Shown one piece after another: positions 16,162 to 25,453 of a stretch of 64,000 nt of DNA. A program made the translations under genes and the position numbers. The stretch is from Actinopolymorpha sp. NPDC004070. GTDB taxonomy: Bacteria; Actinomycetota; Actinomycetes; Propionibacteriales; Actinopolymorphaceae. Every line of letters begins with the position of its first letter. The stretch's first letter is position 1. The stretch covers positions 248,001-312,000 of the forward strand of contig NZ_JBEXMJ010000001.1 of NCBI RefSeq assembly GCF_040610475.1, written 5' to 3'. The notes beneath the pieces are model-generated. The model ran no database searches. It was not told the origin of the DNA and was given only the letters and a program-made list of their open reading frames with translations.

Positions 16162-17676
16162 GTGCCGACTCGTCCGCTCCCCGACAATCCCAGCCTCGAG
16201 CATCTCAGGAACCAGGCCAGGTCGCTGCAGCGCGGCACCCGGGCGGGTGACGCCGAGGCGCTCGCGGTGTTCGGTGAGTTCGACCCCCGCCGTGACCTCA
16301 CCGGTGGATGTTCCCTCAGCGACGCCCAGCTCGTCGTCGCCCGCAGCTACGGATTCCCCAGCTGGCAACGGCTCCGGGCGCACCTCGACGTGGTGGCGGA
16401 GTACTCGTACTGGCCGCGTCCGGTGGACGACACCGACGACGGTGCCGAGGGCGCCGGCTCCTCCGACGGCCGGGACCTGCCGGCGCTCGCCGACCGGTTC
16501 CTCGACCTCGCCTGCCTGAACTACACCCGGGACACCCGGCACCGGCCGGCCCGGGCGCGGGACCTTCTGCGTGCCCACCCGGAGGTCGCGAGGTTCTCCC
16601 TGCACACGATGGCGGCGGCCGGTGACGCGGCCGGACTCCGTGATGCGTTGGAGTGGGATCGTTCCCAGGTCGATCAGTCCGGCGGTCCGTACGGCTGGCC
16701 GCCGCTCATGTACCTGACGTACTCGCGGCTGGAGACGGGCGAACCGGTCGAGGCGGCGGAAGTGCTGCTGGCGGCCGGTGCCGACCCCGACTCCGGCCGC
16801 CTGTGGCAGGGAATGACGTCGGCGTTCACCGCGCTCACCGGCGCGTTCGGCGGTGGCGAGCAGGACCAGCCACCGCACCCGCGGGCGGTCGACCTGGCCC
16901 GGTTGCTGCTGCGGGCGGGCGCGGACCCGAACGACAACCAGGCCCTGTACAACAGGCAGTTCACCCCCGCGAACGACCACCTGGAGGTGCTGTTCGAGTT
17001 CGGGCTGGGCCGCGAGCACGAGAGCCCGTGGCGACGCCGGCTGGGCCACACCTATCCGTCGACGACCGCGATGGTCGAGGAACAGCTTCGGTGGGCCGCC
17101 GACCACGGGATGACCGCCCGGGTCAGGTTGCTGCTCGACCACGGTGTCGCGGCCGACGGCCGGGGCTACCACCCGAACTACGGCGAGCTCACCGCGTTGC
17201 AGTTGGCCACCCTGGCGGGCGAACGCGAGATCGCCCGGATGCTCCTCGACGCCGGCGCCGACCGCGGCCGGGTGGACGCGGTGCAGGAGTTCGTGGGCGC
17301 GTGCGTGGCCGGTGACCGGGCCGGGGTCGAACGGCTCACCGCTGTCAACCCCGGCTTGCCCGCGCACGTGCGGGAACAGTTCCCGGACGCGGGCGTCCTG
17401 GTGGCCCGTACCGGCAGCGTGGAGGCCATGCGGCTCGTGCTGGAGCAGGGCTTCGACGTGAACACCGGCGTACGCGGCGGTGTGCTCGGCCCGCCGCTGC
17501 GGCGCACCGCGCTGCACGAGGCCGCCCACGCGGGAAACCTTCCGCTCGTGCGGTTCCTGGTGGAGCAGGGCGCGGATCACGGGCTGCGCGACGCCTCCTT
17601 CGACGCGACGCCGCTCGGCTGGGCCGAGCACGGCGGCAACGAGGAGACCGCGGCGTACCTGCGTAGGCTCGGCTGA
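16162..17676 (+). CDS. Ankyrin-repeat protein
   Basis: Predicted 504 aa, GTG start with AAGGAGG 5 bases upstream. The N-terminal about 75 residues (NPSLEHLRNQARSLQR ... SYGFPSWQRLRAHLD) match a region seen in many bacterial ankyrin proteins. Ankyrin units follow irregularly from about residue 130 to the end, for example AAEVLLAAGADPD, ARLLLRAGADPND, ARMLLDAGADRG and RTALHEAAHAGNLPLVRFLVEQGADHG. No signal peptide, membrane segment or toxin domain is seen. Ankyrin repeats bind proteins, but the partner is unknown. The gene is monocistronic and converges with the ABC exporter operon, with a strong hairpin between them. Confidence 0.85.
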   Translation: MPTRPLPDNPSLEHLRNQARSLQRGTRAGDAEALAVFGEFDPRRDLTGGCSLSDAQLVVARSYGFPSWQRLRAHLDVVAEYSYWPRPVDDTDDGAEGAGSSDGRDLPALADRFLDLACLNYTRDTRHRPARARDLLRAHPEVARFSLHTMAAAGDAAGLRDALEWDRSQVDQSGGPYGWPPLMYLTYSRLETGEPVEAAEVLLAAGADPDSGRLWQGMTSAFTALTGAFGGGEQDQPPHPRAVDLARLLLRAGADPNDNQALYNRQFTPANDHLEVLFEFGLGREHESPWRRRLGHTYPSTTAMVEEQLRWAADHGMTARVRLLLDHGVAADGRGYHPNYGELTALQLATLAGEREIARMLLDAGADRGRVDAVQEFVGACVAGDRAGVERLTAVNPGLPAHVREQFPDAGVLVARTGSVEAMRLVLEQGFDVNTGVRGGVLGPPLRRTALHEAAHAGNLPLVRFLVEQGADHGLRDASFDATPLGWAEHGGNEETAAYLRRLG

Positions 17677-17711
17677 CAGAGCACGGCAAGCGCGAAACCC
17701 CTGTAAAACAG

Positions 17712-17742
17712 GGGCGGCCGGACCTCTCCGGTCCGGCCGCCC
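17712..17742. terminator. Bidirectional terminator-like hairpin
   Basis: A perfect 13-bp stem, GGGCGGCCGGACC with GGTCCGGCCGCCC, closes a 5-base loop. It sits 36 bp after the ankyrin stop and 24 bp after the stop of the converging ABC transporter gene, so it can serve both. No long U tract follows, as is usual in high-GC actinobacteria. Confidence 0.8.
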
Positions 17743-17765
17743 TTCCTCAGCTCGCTGTGCGCCGG

Positions 17766-19739
17766 TCAGTCGACCTCGGCCACCGCCTGGGCGAACTGCG
17801 CGGCGTACAGCCGGGCGTACGCGCCGCCGGCGGCCAGCAGCTTCTCGTGGTTGCCCTGCTCGACGATCCGGCCGTTCTCCATCACCAGGATCACGTCGGC
17901 GTCGCGGATGGTGGACAGCCGGTGGGCGATGACGAAGCTGGTACGCCCGGCCCGCAGCGAGGTCATCGCGTGCTGGATGAGCACCTCGGTCCGGGTGTCC
18001 ACCGACGACGTCGCCTCGTCCAGCACCAGGATCGACGGCTCGGTGAGGAATGCGCGGGCGATGGTGATCAGCTGCTTCTCACCGGCACTGACGTTGCCGC
18101 CCTCCTCGTCCATCACGGTGTCGTAGCCGTCCGGCAGGGTCCGGATGAACCGGTCGGCGTGCGTGGCCTGCGCCGCCGCCACGATCCGCTCCCGCGGCAC
18201 GTCGCCGGCGCCGTAGGCGATGTTGTCGGCGATCGTGCCGCCGAACAGCCAGGTGTCCTGCAGCACCATGCCGATCCGGGCGCGCAGGTCGTCCCGCGAC
18301 ATCTCGGTGACGTCCACCCCGTCGAGGGTGATCCGCCCGCCGGTCACCTCGTAGAAGCGCATGAGGAGGTTGACCAGCGTCGTCTTGCCCGCGCCGGTCG
18401 GGCCGACGATGGCCACCGTGTGGCCGGGCTCGACCACCAGGGACAGGTCCTCGATCAGCGGCTTGTCCGGGTCGTACCGGAAGGACACGTGCTCGAACGC
18501 CACCTTGCCGGTCACCTGCTGTGGCCGCCGCGACGGGGACGGGTCGGCCTGCTGCTCCTCGGCGTCGAGCAGGTCGAAGACGCGCTCGGCCGAGGCGACG
18601 CCGGACTGCAGCAGGTTGGCCATCGAGGCGACCTGCGTGATCGGCTGGCTGAACTGCCGGGAGTACTGGATGAACGCCTGCACGTCGCCCAGCGACAGTG
18701 TCCCGGACGCCACCCGCAGCCCGCCGATCACGGCGACCAGCACGTAGTTGAGGTTGCCGATGAAGAACATCGCCGGCTGGATCAGCCCGGAGATGAACTG
18801 CGCCCGGAAGCTGGAGGTGAACAACGCCTCGTTCTGCTCGGCGAAGGTCTGCGCGGCCTCCCGCTGCCGGCCGAACACCTTCACCAGTGCGTGGCCGGTG
18901 TACATCTCCTCTATGTGGGCGTTCAGCGTTCCCGTGGTCGCCCACTGCTTGATGAACTGCGGCTGGGCGCGCTTGCCGATCAGCGCGACCACGAGCACCG
19001 ACACCGGCACGGTCACCAGCGCGATGACCGCGAGGAGCGGCGAGATCCAGATCATCATCACCAGCACACCGATGATGGTGAGCACCGAGGTGACGATCTG
19101 GCTCAGCGCCTGCTGCAGGGTCTGGGCGATGTTGTCGATGTCGTTCGTCGTACGGGACAGGACCTCACCGCGCGGTTGCCGGTCGAAGTAGCCGAGCGGC
19201 AGCCGGGCGAGCTTGGTCTCGGCCTGCTCGCGCAGCCGGAACGCCAGCTTCTGTACGACCACCGCTGTCAACCTGCCCTGGACAAGGGCGAACAACGACG
19301 CCACCACGAAGATCCCGAGCGCTGCCATCAGCACCATGCCGACCGCGTGGAAGTCGATGCCCTGTCCGGGTACGACGTCCACCGTGCGGAGCAGGTCGGC
19401 GACGTCGCCCTGCCCGCGTGAGCGCAGCCCCTCGATCGCCTGCTCCTTGGTGATCCCGGCCGGAAGCTGGCGCCCCACCACGCCGGCGAAGATCAGGTTG
19501 GTGGCGTGGCCGAGGATCTTCGGCCCGAGCACCGACAGCCCGACGCTGATCGCGCCGAGGACGAGGACGCCGACGACCACCGGGCGCTCGGGACGCATCA
19601 TGGCGACCAGCCGCTTGCTCGAGCCGCGGAAGTTCATCGCCTTCTCGGTGGACATCCCGCCGCCCATCATCGGGCCGTGGCGACGGTCCGGTCCCATCCC
19701 GCGCTTGGGCGGGCTGGCCGGCTTCACCTGCGTGCTCAT
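17766..19739 (-). CDS. ABC exporter, fused permease/ATPase, second half of a heterodimer
   Basis: Predicted 657 aa. A basic, Gly/Met-rich leader of about 35 residues precedes a six-helix ABC transmembrane domain with an extra periplasmic-side insertion after helix 1 (about residues 90-125). The nucleotide-binding domain has Walker A GPTGAGKTT, signature N-V-S-A-G-E-K, Walker B ILVLDEATS and the H-loop AHRLST. The signature departs from LSGGQ (Ala at position 4, Glu-Lys at the end). The Walker B Glu is present, so this subunit should carry the competent hydrolysis site. It overlaps the upstream gene by 4 bp, as expected for a heterodimeric multidrug-type exporter. The substrate is unknown. Confidence 0.9.
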   Translation of the reverse strand: MSTQVKPASPPKRGMGPDRRHGPMMGGGMSTEKAMNFRGSSKRLVAMMRPERPVVVGVLVLGAISVGLSVLGPKILGHATNLIFAGVVGRQLPAGITKEQAIEGLRSRGQGDVADLLRTVDVVPGQGIDFHAVGMVLMAALGIFVVASLFALVQGRLTAVVVQKLAFRLREQAETKLARLPLGYFDRQPRGEVLSRTTNDIDNIAQTLQQALSQIVTSVLTIIGVLVMMIWISPLLAVIALVTVPVSVLVVALIGKRAQPQFIKQWATTGTLNAHIEEMYTGHALVKVFGRQREAAQTFAEQNEALFTSSFRAQFISGLIQPAMFFIGNLNYVLVAVIGGLRVASGTLSLGDVQAFIQYSRQFSQPITQVASMANLLQSGVASAERVFDLLDAEEQQADPSPSRRPQQVTGKVAFEHVSFRYDPDKPLIEDLSLVVEPGHTVAIVGPTGAGKTTLVNLLMRFYEVTGGRITLDGVDVTEMSRDDLRARIGMVLQDTWLFGGTIADNIAYGAGDVPRERIVAAAQATHADRFIRTLPDGYDTVMDEEGGNVSAGEKQLITIARAFLTEPSILVLDEATSSVDTRTEVLIQHAMTSLRAGRTSFVIAHRLSTIRDADVILVMENGRIVEQGNHEKLLAAGGAYARLYAAQFAQAVAEVD

Positions 19740-21469
19740 GCGGCCTCCTGCTCGGTGAGCTGGGAGAGCACGATCTCCCGGTAGGTCTGGTTGGTGTCCA
19801 TCAGCTCGGTGTGGGTGCCGGTTCCGACGACGCGGCCCTCGTCGAGCACGACGATCCGGTCGGCGTCGCGGATCGTGGAGACCCGCTGGGCCACGATGAC
19901 GATCGTGGCGTCACCGATCTCGCGGTGCAGCGCGGCCCGCAGGGCGGCGTCGGTGGCGTAGTCGAGAGCGGAGAACGAGTCGTCGAAGAGGTAGACCTCC
20001 GGGCGGGCCACCAGCAGCCGGGCGATCGCCAGCCGCTGCCGCTGCCCGCCGGACACGTTGCTGCCGCCCTGTCCGATGGGCGCCTCGAGCTGACCCTCCA
20101 TCGCCTCCACGAAGTCGCGCGCCTGGGCGATGTCCAGGGCGTTCCACAGCTCCTCGTCGGTCGCGTCGGGGTTTCCGTAGCGGAGGTTGGACGCGACGGT
20201 GCCGGAGAAGAGGTACGGCTTCTGCGGCACGAGGCCGACGGTGCGCGACAGCAGCGCCGGGTCGAGCTCGCGGACGTCCACGCCGTCGACGAGCACCTGG
20301 CCGCCGTCGGCGTCGAACAGCCGGGGTATCAGGTTGAGCAAGGTGGTCTTGCCCGCGCCGGTACTCCCGATGATGGCGGTGGTCTGGCCCGGGCGGGCGG
20401 TCAGGTCGACGCCGGCGAGCACGAGCGCCTCGGCACCGGGGTAGCGGAAGTCCACGCCCCGCAGGTCGAGCTGGCCGTGCCCGTGCAACTGGCGTACCGG
20501 CGAGGCGGCCGGTCGCACGCTGGTCTCGGTGTCCAGCACCTCGCTGATCCGCTCGGCGCACACCGACGCCCGCGGCACCATGACGAACATGAACGTCGCC
20601 ATCATCACCGACATGAGGATCTGCATCAGGTAGCTGAGGAACGCGGTCAGCGCGCCGATCTGCATCGAGCCGCTGTCGATCCGGTGCGCGCCGAACCACA
20701 TGACGGCCACGCTGGAGAGGTTCATCACGACCATGACGATCGGGAACATGCACGCCATCAGCCGGCCGACACCGAGGGAGACGTCCATCAGCGAGTTGTT
20801 GGCACCGGCGAACCGCTCCTGCTCGTGGGAGTCGCGCACGAACGCCCGGATCACCCGGATGCCGGTGATCTGCTCGCGCATGACGCGGTTCACGGTGTCA
20901 ATGCGTTCTTGCATCTGGCGGAACAGCGGGTGCATCCGCCGGATGATCGCGCTCACCGCGAGGATCAGCACCGGCACGACCACCAGCAGCAGCGCCGACA
21001 GCGGAACGTCCTGGTTCAGCGCCAGCAGCACCCCGCCCACGCACATGATCGGTGCGGACACCATCAGGGTGAGCGTCATCAGGACCAGCATCTGCACCTG
21101 CTGGACGTCGTTGGTCGTCCGGGTGATCAGCGACGGTGCCCCGAACTGCCCGACCTCGCGGACGGAGAACTCCTGCACCCGGTCGAAGATCGCGGCCCGC
21201 ACGTCGCGGCCGAGCGCCATCGCCGTGCGCGCACCGAAGTAGACCGCGCCCGCGGCACAGATGATCTGCACCAGGGTCACCGCGAGCATGACGCCACCGG
21301 TGGACATGATGTAGCCGGTGTCGCCCTTGACCACGCCGTTGTCGATGATGTCGGCGTTCAGGCTGGGTAGGTACAAGGTGGCGAGGGTCTGCACGAGCTG
21401 CAGCACCACGACCAGGGCGATGGGCCTGGTGTAGGGGCGCAGGTGCGCGCGCAGGAGACGGATGAGCAC
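19736..21469 (-). CDS. ABC exporter, fused permease/ATPase, first half of a heterodimer
   Basis: Predicted 577 aa from the GTG at 21469, preceded by AGGAAGG; an open upstream extension to 21727 is Pro/Arg-rich and unlikely to be coding. Six transmembrane helices start at residue 12. The ATPase part has Walker A GSTGAGKTT, a normal signature N-V-S-G-G-Q-R and Walker B VYLFDDSFSALD, where the catalytic Glu is replaced by Asp (LFDD-S). That Asp marks the degenerate site typical of heterodimeric exporters, complementing the Glu in the partner. The last four bases overlap the next gene. The 290 bp upstream contains no recognisable gene. Confidence 0.9.
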   Translation of the reverse strand: MLIRLLRAHLRPYTRPIALVVVLQLVQTLATLYLPSLNADIIDNGVVKGDTGYIMSTGGVMLAVTLVQIICAAGAVYFGARTAMALGRDVRAAIFDRVQEFSVREVGQFGAPSLITRTTNDVQQVQMLVLMTLTLMVSAPIMCVGGVLLALNQDVPLSALLLVVVPVLILAVSAIIRRMHPLFRQMQERIDTVNRVMREQITGIRVIRAFVRDSHEQERFAGANNSLMDVSLGVGRLMACMFPIVMVVMNLSSVAVMWFGAHRIDSGSMQIGALTAFLSYLMQILMSVMMATFMFVMVPRASVCAERISEVLDTETSVRPAASPVRQLHGHGQLDLRGVDFRYPGAEALVLAGVDLTARPGQTTAIIGSTGAGKTTLLNLIPRLFDADGGQVLVDGVDVRELDPALLSRTVGLVPQKPYLFSGTVASNLRYGNPDATDEELWNALDIAQARDFVEAMEGQLEAPIGQGGSNVSGGQRQRLAIARLLVARPEVYLFDDSFSALDYATDAALRAALHREIGDATIVIVAQRVSTIRDADRIVVLDEGRVVGTGTHTELMDTNQTYREIVLSQLTEQEAA

Positions 21470-21758
21470 GCGGGCCTTCCTGGGGTCGGGGAGCGGGTCG
21501 GGCGGCGGATCGGGTGGTGGGTCTCGGGCCGGCGCCGGGCGGAGGCCGGGCCGGTGCCGGCGGGATCGGCGGCGGGCGCGAACCGGTGCCGGTCCGTACC
21601 GCCCACGGCAATCCAGGTGGTCCCGGACCGCCCGTCGAGATGATTCCCGAGCGTTGGCACAGCACGGCCCGCCGCCGTCCACCCCGGCCTCGTCGAGGAT
21701 GACCCCGGTCGCTGAGAGAGCCCGCACAGATCACTGTCAGCGCGGTAGACCCGCACGG

Positions 21759-22577
21759 TCAGCCGGGTTCGGTCCCGCTGTCGAGTCCGCCGGTGAAGGC
21801 GGCCCGCCGCCCGGCCCGGCGCAGGGTCGCCAGCACCGGACGCCCGGCGGCCAGGACCAGCACCCCACCCAGCAGGGCCCGCGCGGTGTCCCAGCCGAGG
21901 GAGGTGGTGGCGTAGAAGACGGCGTAGTGGTGCAGGTTGGTCCCGAGAGCGGCGCCCGGCGCGTACGCCGCCCCGTCGGGCAGGTACGCCGCGGCCGGCC
22001 AGAACCACAGGTTGAGCAGGGCGCCGTAACCGAAGCCGCTCAGCCCGGCGTACGCCGCGAGCAGTCCGCGCTCGGCCCAGCCGGAGGCGGCCGGCAGGCA
22101 GCCGGCGAACAGCCCCACCCAGGCCAGGCCGATCATCTGGAACGGCAGCCACGGCCCGGCGCCGCCGGTGAGCAGGGCGGTGGCGAGCATGGACACCACG
22201 CCGAGCGCGAAGCCGAAGCCCGGCCCGAACACCCGCCCGGCCACGACCAGCAGGAAGAACGCCGGGTCGAACCCGCCGGTGCCCGGGCTGAGCGTCTGCA
22301 GCCCGGCGCCCGCGGCGGCGAGCACCCCGAGCATCGCCACCGCCTTGACGTCCATGCCTCCGCCGCCGAGTTCGGCCCAGACCAGGCCGAGCAGCAGTGG
22401 CAGCAGCGCCACGAACAGGTACGCCGCGTCCTGGCCGTGGCTCGCGCCGGTCCCCGCGGGCGTCACCACCAGGAACGGCCAGCCGAAACCAACCAGGCCG
22501 ACCGCGGAGGCCAGCGCCAGGACCAGGGTGCTCCTGGGCCGCAGCCGGACCGGGGCGAAGGAGGTGCTGGCTGGCAT
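21759..22577 (-). CDS. ECF transporter substrate-binding (S) component, probably for a corrinoid
   Basis: Predicted 272 aa, ATG with GGGAG 6 bases upstream. It is almost entirely hydrophobic with about six to eight membrane segments and short loops, including GGGGMDVKAVAMLGVLAA and the GPWLPFQMIGLAWVGL region typical of ECF S components. It follows cobTU and cobS in the same direction (81 bp after cobS) and so sits in the riboswitch-controlled operon. That context points to cobalamin or a precursor such as cobinamide as ligand (CbrT-like). The ATPase and T components are not here and would be supplied by a shared ECF module elsewhere. Confidence 0.75.
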   Translation of the reverse strand: MPASTSFAPVRLRPRSTLVLALASAVGLVGFGWPFLVVTPAGTGASHGQDAAYLFVALLPLLLGLVWAELGGGGMDVKAVAMLGVLAAAGAGLQTLSPGTGGFDPAFFLLVVAGRVFGPGFGFALGVVSMLATALLTGGAGPWLPFQMIGLAWVGLFAGCLPAASGWAERGLLAAYAGLSGFGYGALLNLWFWPAAAYLPDGAAYAPGAALGTNLHHYAVFYATTSLGWDTARALLGGVLVLAAGRPVLATLRRAGRRAAFTGGLDSGTEPG

Positions 22578-22658
22578 GTCGGGCTCCCGGTGTGGTCGTG
22601 CGTACGGCGGCGGAGGGCCTGGGCCTGAGGATTGCGGAAGGGTCGGTGGTGTCCCGCC

Positions 22659-23492
22659 TCAGCGCAGGAGTACGGCGGCCAGCAGACCCGCGACCGCGCC
22701 GAGTTCCACGACCGAACCGAACACGTCCCCGGTCACCCCGCCGACCCGGCGGACGACGTGCCGGCGCCAGGCGACGGCGGCGCCGAGCCCGACGGCCAGG
22801 ACGAGCAGCAGCTGCCCGGCGAGCCGGGGCTCGTCCCACCCGAGCGGAGCGAGGCTGAGGGCGGCGGCGGCCGAGGTCAGCAGCAGGTGGGCGGGCCGGG
22901 TCGTCGTACCGGCCACCAGCGCCCCGAACCCGCCGGGCCGGGCGGACGCCACACCCGCGCCGGTCGCCCACACCACGCCCAGCCGGCCCGCGCACTCGGC
23001 CGCGGCGAGCGCGAGCAGGGCGGCCACCGGAGCGTGGTTCGCCAGAGCCGCCAGGGCGGCCACCTTCACCAGCAGCAGGAGTACGACGGTCACCACCCCG
23101 AAGGGCCCGATGTCCGGCTGCCGCATGATCGCCAGCGCGCGCTCGGCCGGCGCGGAACTCCCCAGTCCGTCCACGGTGTCGGCCAGTCCGTCCAGGTGCA
23201 GGCCGCGGGTGGTCAGCGCCAGCGTGGCGACGGCGAGCGCGGCGCCCAGCAGCGCGCCGGTGGCGTCAGGCACAAGCGCGGTGGCGGCGAGCAGGGGCAG
23301 CCCGGCGACCGCGCCGAGGAGGGCGCCGACGAACGGCAGCCAGCACACCGCCCGGCGGGCCGTGTCGCGATCGACGGGCGTACTGGCCCAGCGGTCCGGA
23401 ACGGGTACGGCGGTGAACATCGTCACCGCCAGGACCAGGCCGCGACCTCTCGCCGCCTTCTCGCCCGGAGCGGCACTCGTCGCGCTGCTCAC
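22659..23492 (-). CDS. cobS: Adenosylcobinamide-GDP ribazoletransferase (cobalamin synthase)
   Basis: Predicted 277 aa starting at a GTG that overlaps the cobTU stop (GTGA); a GTG at 23528 is an alternative that would overlap further. It is an integral membrane protein with about seven helices. The family motif is clear: TRGLHLDGLADTVDGLGS, whose Asp residues bind Mg, followed by ALAIMRQPDIGPFGV. It joins alpha-ribazole to adenosylcobinamide-GDP to give adenosylcobalamin, the last assembly step, at the inner membrane. With the preceding fusion gene this locus encodes the whole nucleotide-loop assembly branch. Confidence 0.92.
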   Translation of the reverse strand: MSSATSAAPGEKAARGRGLVLAVTMFTAVPVPDRWASTPVDRDTARRAVCWLPFVGALLGAVAGLPLLAATALVPDATGALLGAALAVATLALTTRGLHLDGLADTVDGLGSSAPAERALAIMRQPDIGPFGVVTVVLLLLVKVAALAALANHAPVAALLALAAAECAGRLGVVWATGAGVASARPGGFGALVAGTTTRPAHLLLTSAAAALSLAPLGWDEPRLAGQLLLVLAVGLGAAVAWRRHVVRRVGGVTGDVFGSVVELGAVAGLLAAVLLR

Positions 23493-25210
23493 CGCAGTCG
23501 CTGCGGGATGCCGGCGGTGAGCAGCCACACCTCGTCCGACGCGGCGGCGATCCGGGCGTTCAGCACGCCGAGCTCGTCCCGGAAGAGCCGGCCGGAGGTG
23601 GTGGCCGGTACGACGCCGCCGCCGACCTCGTTGCTGACCGCGACGACCGTACGGTTCGTCGACCCCCAGGCCTCGACCAGCGCGTCCACCTCCGCCGCCA
23701 GCGCGGCGGCCGGGTCCTGAGTACGAGTCGTGCCGGGGGAGAGGTGCTCGGTGCCGAAACAGCCCGTCTGGTCCATCATCTGGGTGAGCCAGGTGGACAG
23801 GCAGTCGATCAGCAACGGCTTCGTACGCTCGGGGTCGTCGGCCTTCAGATGGGCCACCAGGTCGGAGGTCTCCACCGTGGTCCAGCCCGGTGGACGGCGC
23901 TCACGATGAGTGCGTACCCGCTCGGCCCACTCCGGGTCGTCGGCGGTGGGCCGCGGTCCGGTGGCCAGGTAGGTGACCGGCAAGGACTCCCCAGCCGGAC
24001 CGACCTTCGCGGCCTGCCCGGCCAGCCGTTCGGCGGTCGTGGACTTGCCCGAGCGCGCGCCGCCCAACACCAGGATCCGCCGTGGCCGCGGGCCGCCCCG
24101 CCCGTCCGTGGCCGGGCCCGCGGCCACCTCCTCCAGGGTGGCGACCTCGGTCAGGACGGCGGCGGCGGCCCGGACGACGGGCAGCGCCAGCACCGCGCCG
24201 GACCCCTCACCGAGCCGCAGATCCAGGTCGAGAACGGGACGCAACCCCAGCGCCGCCAGCGCCCGCCGGGCCGCCGGCTCGGCGGACACGTGGCCGGCGA
24301 CGAACGCACCCACCGCGTCGGGAGCGAGCGCCCGGGCGACCAGGGCGGCGGCGCCGGCGGCGATGCCGTCCAGCACCACCGGCACCCGGGCGGCGGCCGC
24401 ACCCAGCAGGAAGCCTGCCGTTGCGGCGTGCTCGAGGCCGCCGAGCGCGGCGAGGACGCCGAGCGGGTCGGCCGGGTCGGGCCGGTGCAGGTCGAGCGCC
24501 CGGCCGACGACGGCGACCTTCGTTGCCCAGGTGGCGTCGTCGATCCCGGTTCCGCGTCCGGTCACCTGCTCCGGCGTACCTCCGGTCAACGCCGCGATCA
24601 GCGCCGCCGCGGGAGTGGTGTTGGCGATGCCCATGTCGCCGGTCAGCAGGCACCGGCAGCCGCCGGCCACCAGGTCGGTGGCGACCTCGATGCCGACCTC
24701 GACCGCCGCCACCGCCTCGGCCCGGCTCATCGCCGGACGCTCGCTGAGGTCGTCGGTGCCCGGGCGTACCTTGCGGTCCAGCAGTCCGGGCGCCGGCGGG
24801 AGATCGGCCGCGACCCCGACGTCGACCACCTGCACCCGGGCGCCCGCCTGCCGGGCGAGCGCGTTGACGACCGCGCCGCCGCACAGGAACGTCGACACCA
24901 TCGCGGCGGTGATCTCCTGCGGCCACGGCGAGACGCCCTGCCGGTGGACGCCGTGGTCACCGGCGAAGACGGCCAGCCCGGCCGGTTCGGGAAGGGGCGG
25001 CGGGCAGGTCCCGGCGATGCCGGCGAGTTGCGCGCCGAGGTCCTCGAGGGCTCCGAGCGCGCCGCGCGGCTTGGCCAGCGCGTCGTGCCGGGCGCGGGCC
25101 CTGGCCACCGCGTCGGCGTCCGGTGGACGGACGGCGCGCAGGGTTCGGCCCAGCACCGAGCCGTCGGAGTTGTCGGGGCCGACAGAGTCGGCAGAATTCA
25201 CGGCAGCCAC
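23489..25210 (-). CDS. CobT-CobU fusion: DMB phosphoribosyltransferase plus adenosylcobinamide kinase/guanylyltransferase
   Basis: Predicted 573 aa from the GTG at 25210, which has GGAAGGA 6 bases upstream; the longer open frame to 25567 runs through the riboswitch and is rejected. Residues 20-360 are CobT: FAGDHGVHRQGVSPWP, GDMGIANTTPAAA, GRGTGIDD and the catalytic Glu335 in LRLGEGSGA. It makes alpha-ribazole phosphate from dimethylbenzimidazole. Residues 376-573 are CobU: P-loop GGARSGKST (383-391), LLIDCLSTWLT, and VAVSNEVGGGVVP. It phosphorylates and guanylates adenosylcobinamide. A linker of about 15 Gly/Arg/Pro residues joins them. The next gene, cobS, joins the two products, so the fusion couples both substrates of CobS. 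Confidence 0.93.
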   Translation of the reverse strand: MAAVNSADSVGPDNSDGSVLGRTLRAVRPPDADAVARARARHDALAKPRGALGALEDLGAQLAGIAGTCPPPLPEPAGLAVFAGDHGVHRQGVSPWPQEITAAMVSTFLCGGAVVNALARQAGARVQVVDVGVAADLPPAPGLLDRKVRPGTDDLSERPAMSRAEAVAAVEVGIEVATDLVAGGCRCLLTGDMGIANTTPAAALIAALTGGTPEQVTGRGTGIDDATWATKVAVVGRALDLHRPDPADPLGVLAALGGLEHAATAGFLLGAAAARVPVVLDGIAAGAAALVARALAPDAVGAFVAGHVSAEPAARRALAALGLRPVLDLDLRLGEGSGAVLALPVVRAAAAVLTEVATLEEVAAGPATDGRGGPRPRRILVLGGARSGKSTTAERLAGQAAKVGPAGESLPVTYLATGPRPTADDPEWAERVRTHRERRPPGWTTVETSDLVAHLKADDPERTKPLLIDCLSTWLTQMMDQTGCFGTEHLSPGTTRTQDPAAALAAEVDALVEAWGSTNRTVVAVSNEVGGGVVPATTSGRLFRDELGVLNARIAAASDEVWLLTAGIPQRLR

Positions 25211-25239
25211 GAGTAGTCCTTCCACAGGAGTCCGCGCCC

Positions 25240-25420
25240 TGGATGGTCGTACCGACGAACGGAGTGTCCTGGCTCCCAGATCGTGGCTTCCGCTCCGGCC
25301 TTCCCACCGCTCGCGCGGCAGTGGCCCCTGCATGGAGAGGTCGCTTCCTGGTGACAGTGGCGGGACCGCCCCGGACTCGCACCGGGTTCCTCCCTGTCGT
25401 CGGCGACCAGAATGGCACAT
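25240..25420 (-). promoter_or_regulatory. Adenosylcobalamin (B12) riboswitch upstream of cobTU
   Basis: Read on the minus strand, the leader contains the conserved core GGAACCCGGTGCGAGTCC, then GGGGCGGTCCC and the B12 box GCCACTGTC (25361 to 25353), followed by variable stems and the conserved GGGAGCCAGGACACTCC segment near 25280-25260. These parts occur in the order and spacing of the RF00174 class. It lies 30-210 bases before the GTG of the cobT-cobU fusion. It should reduce expression of cobTU, cobS and the ECF component when adenosylcobalamin is plentiful. Ends are approximate; the 5' end approaches the divergent aldo/keto reductase start. Confidence 0.92.
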
Positions 25421-25453
25421 GATCACGAACGGACGAACGGGAGCGAGGCGGCG

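Noticed and set aside
21470..21727. N-terminal 86-residue extension of the first ABC gene
   Set aside because: Pro/Arg-rich with no hydrophobic or domain character; a GTG with a good ribosome site at 21469 gives the normal length.
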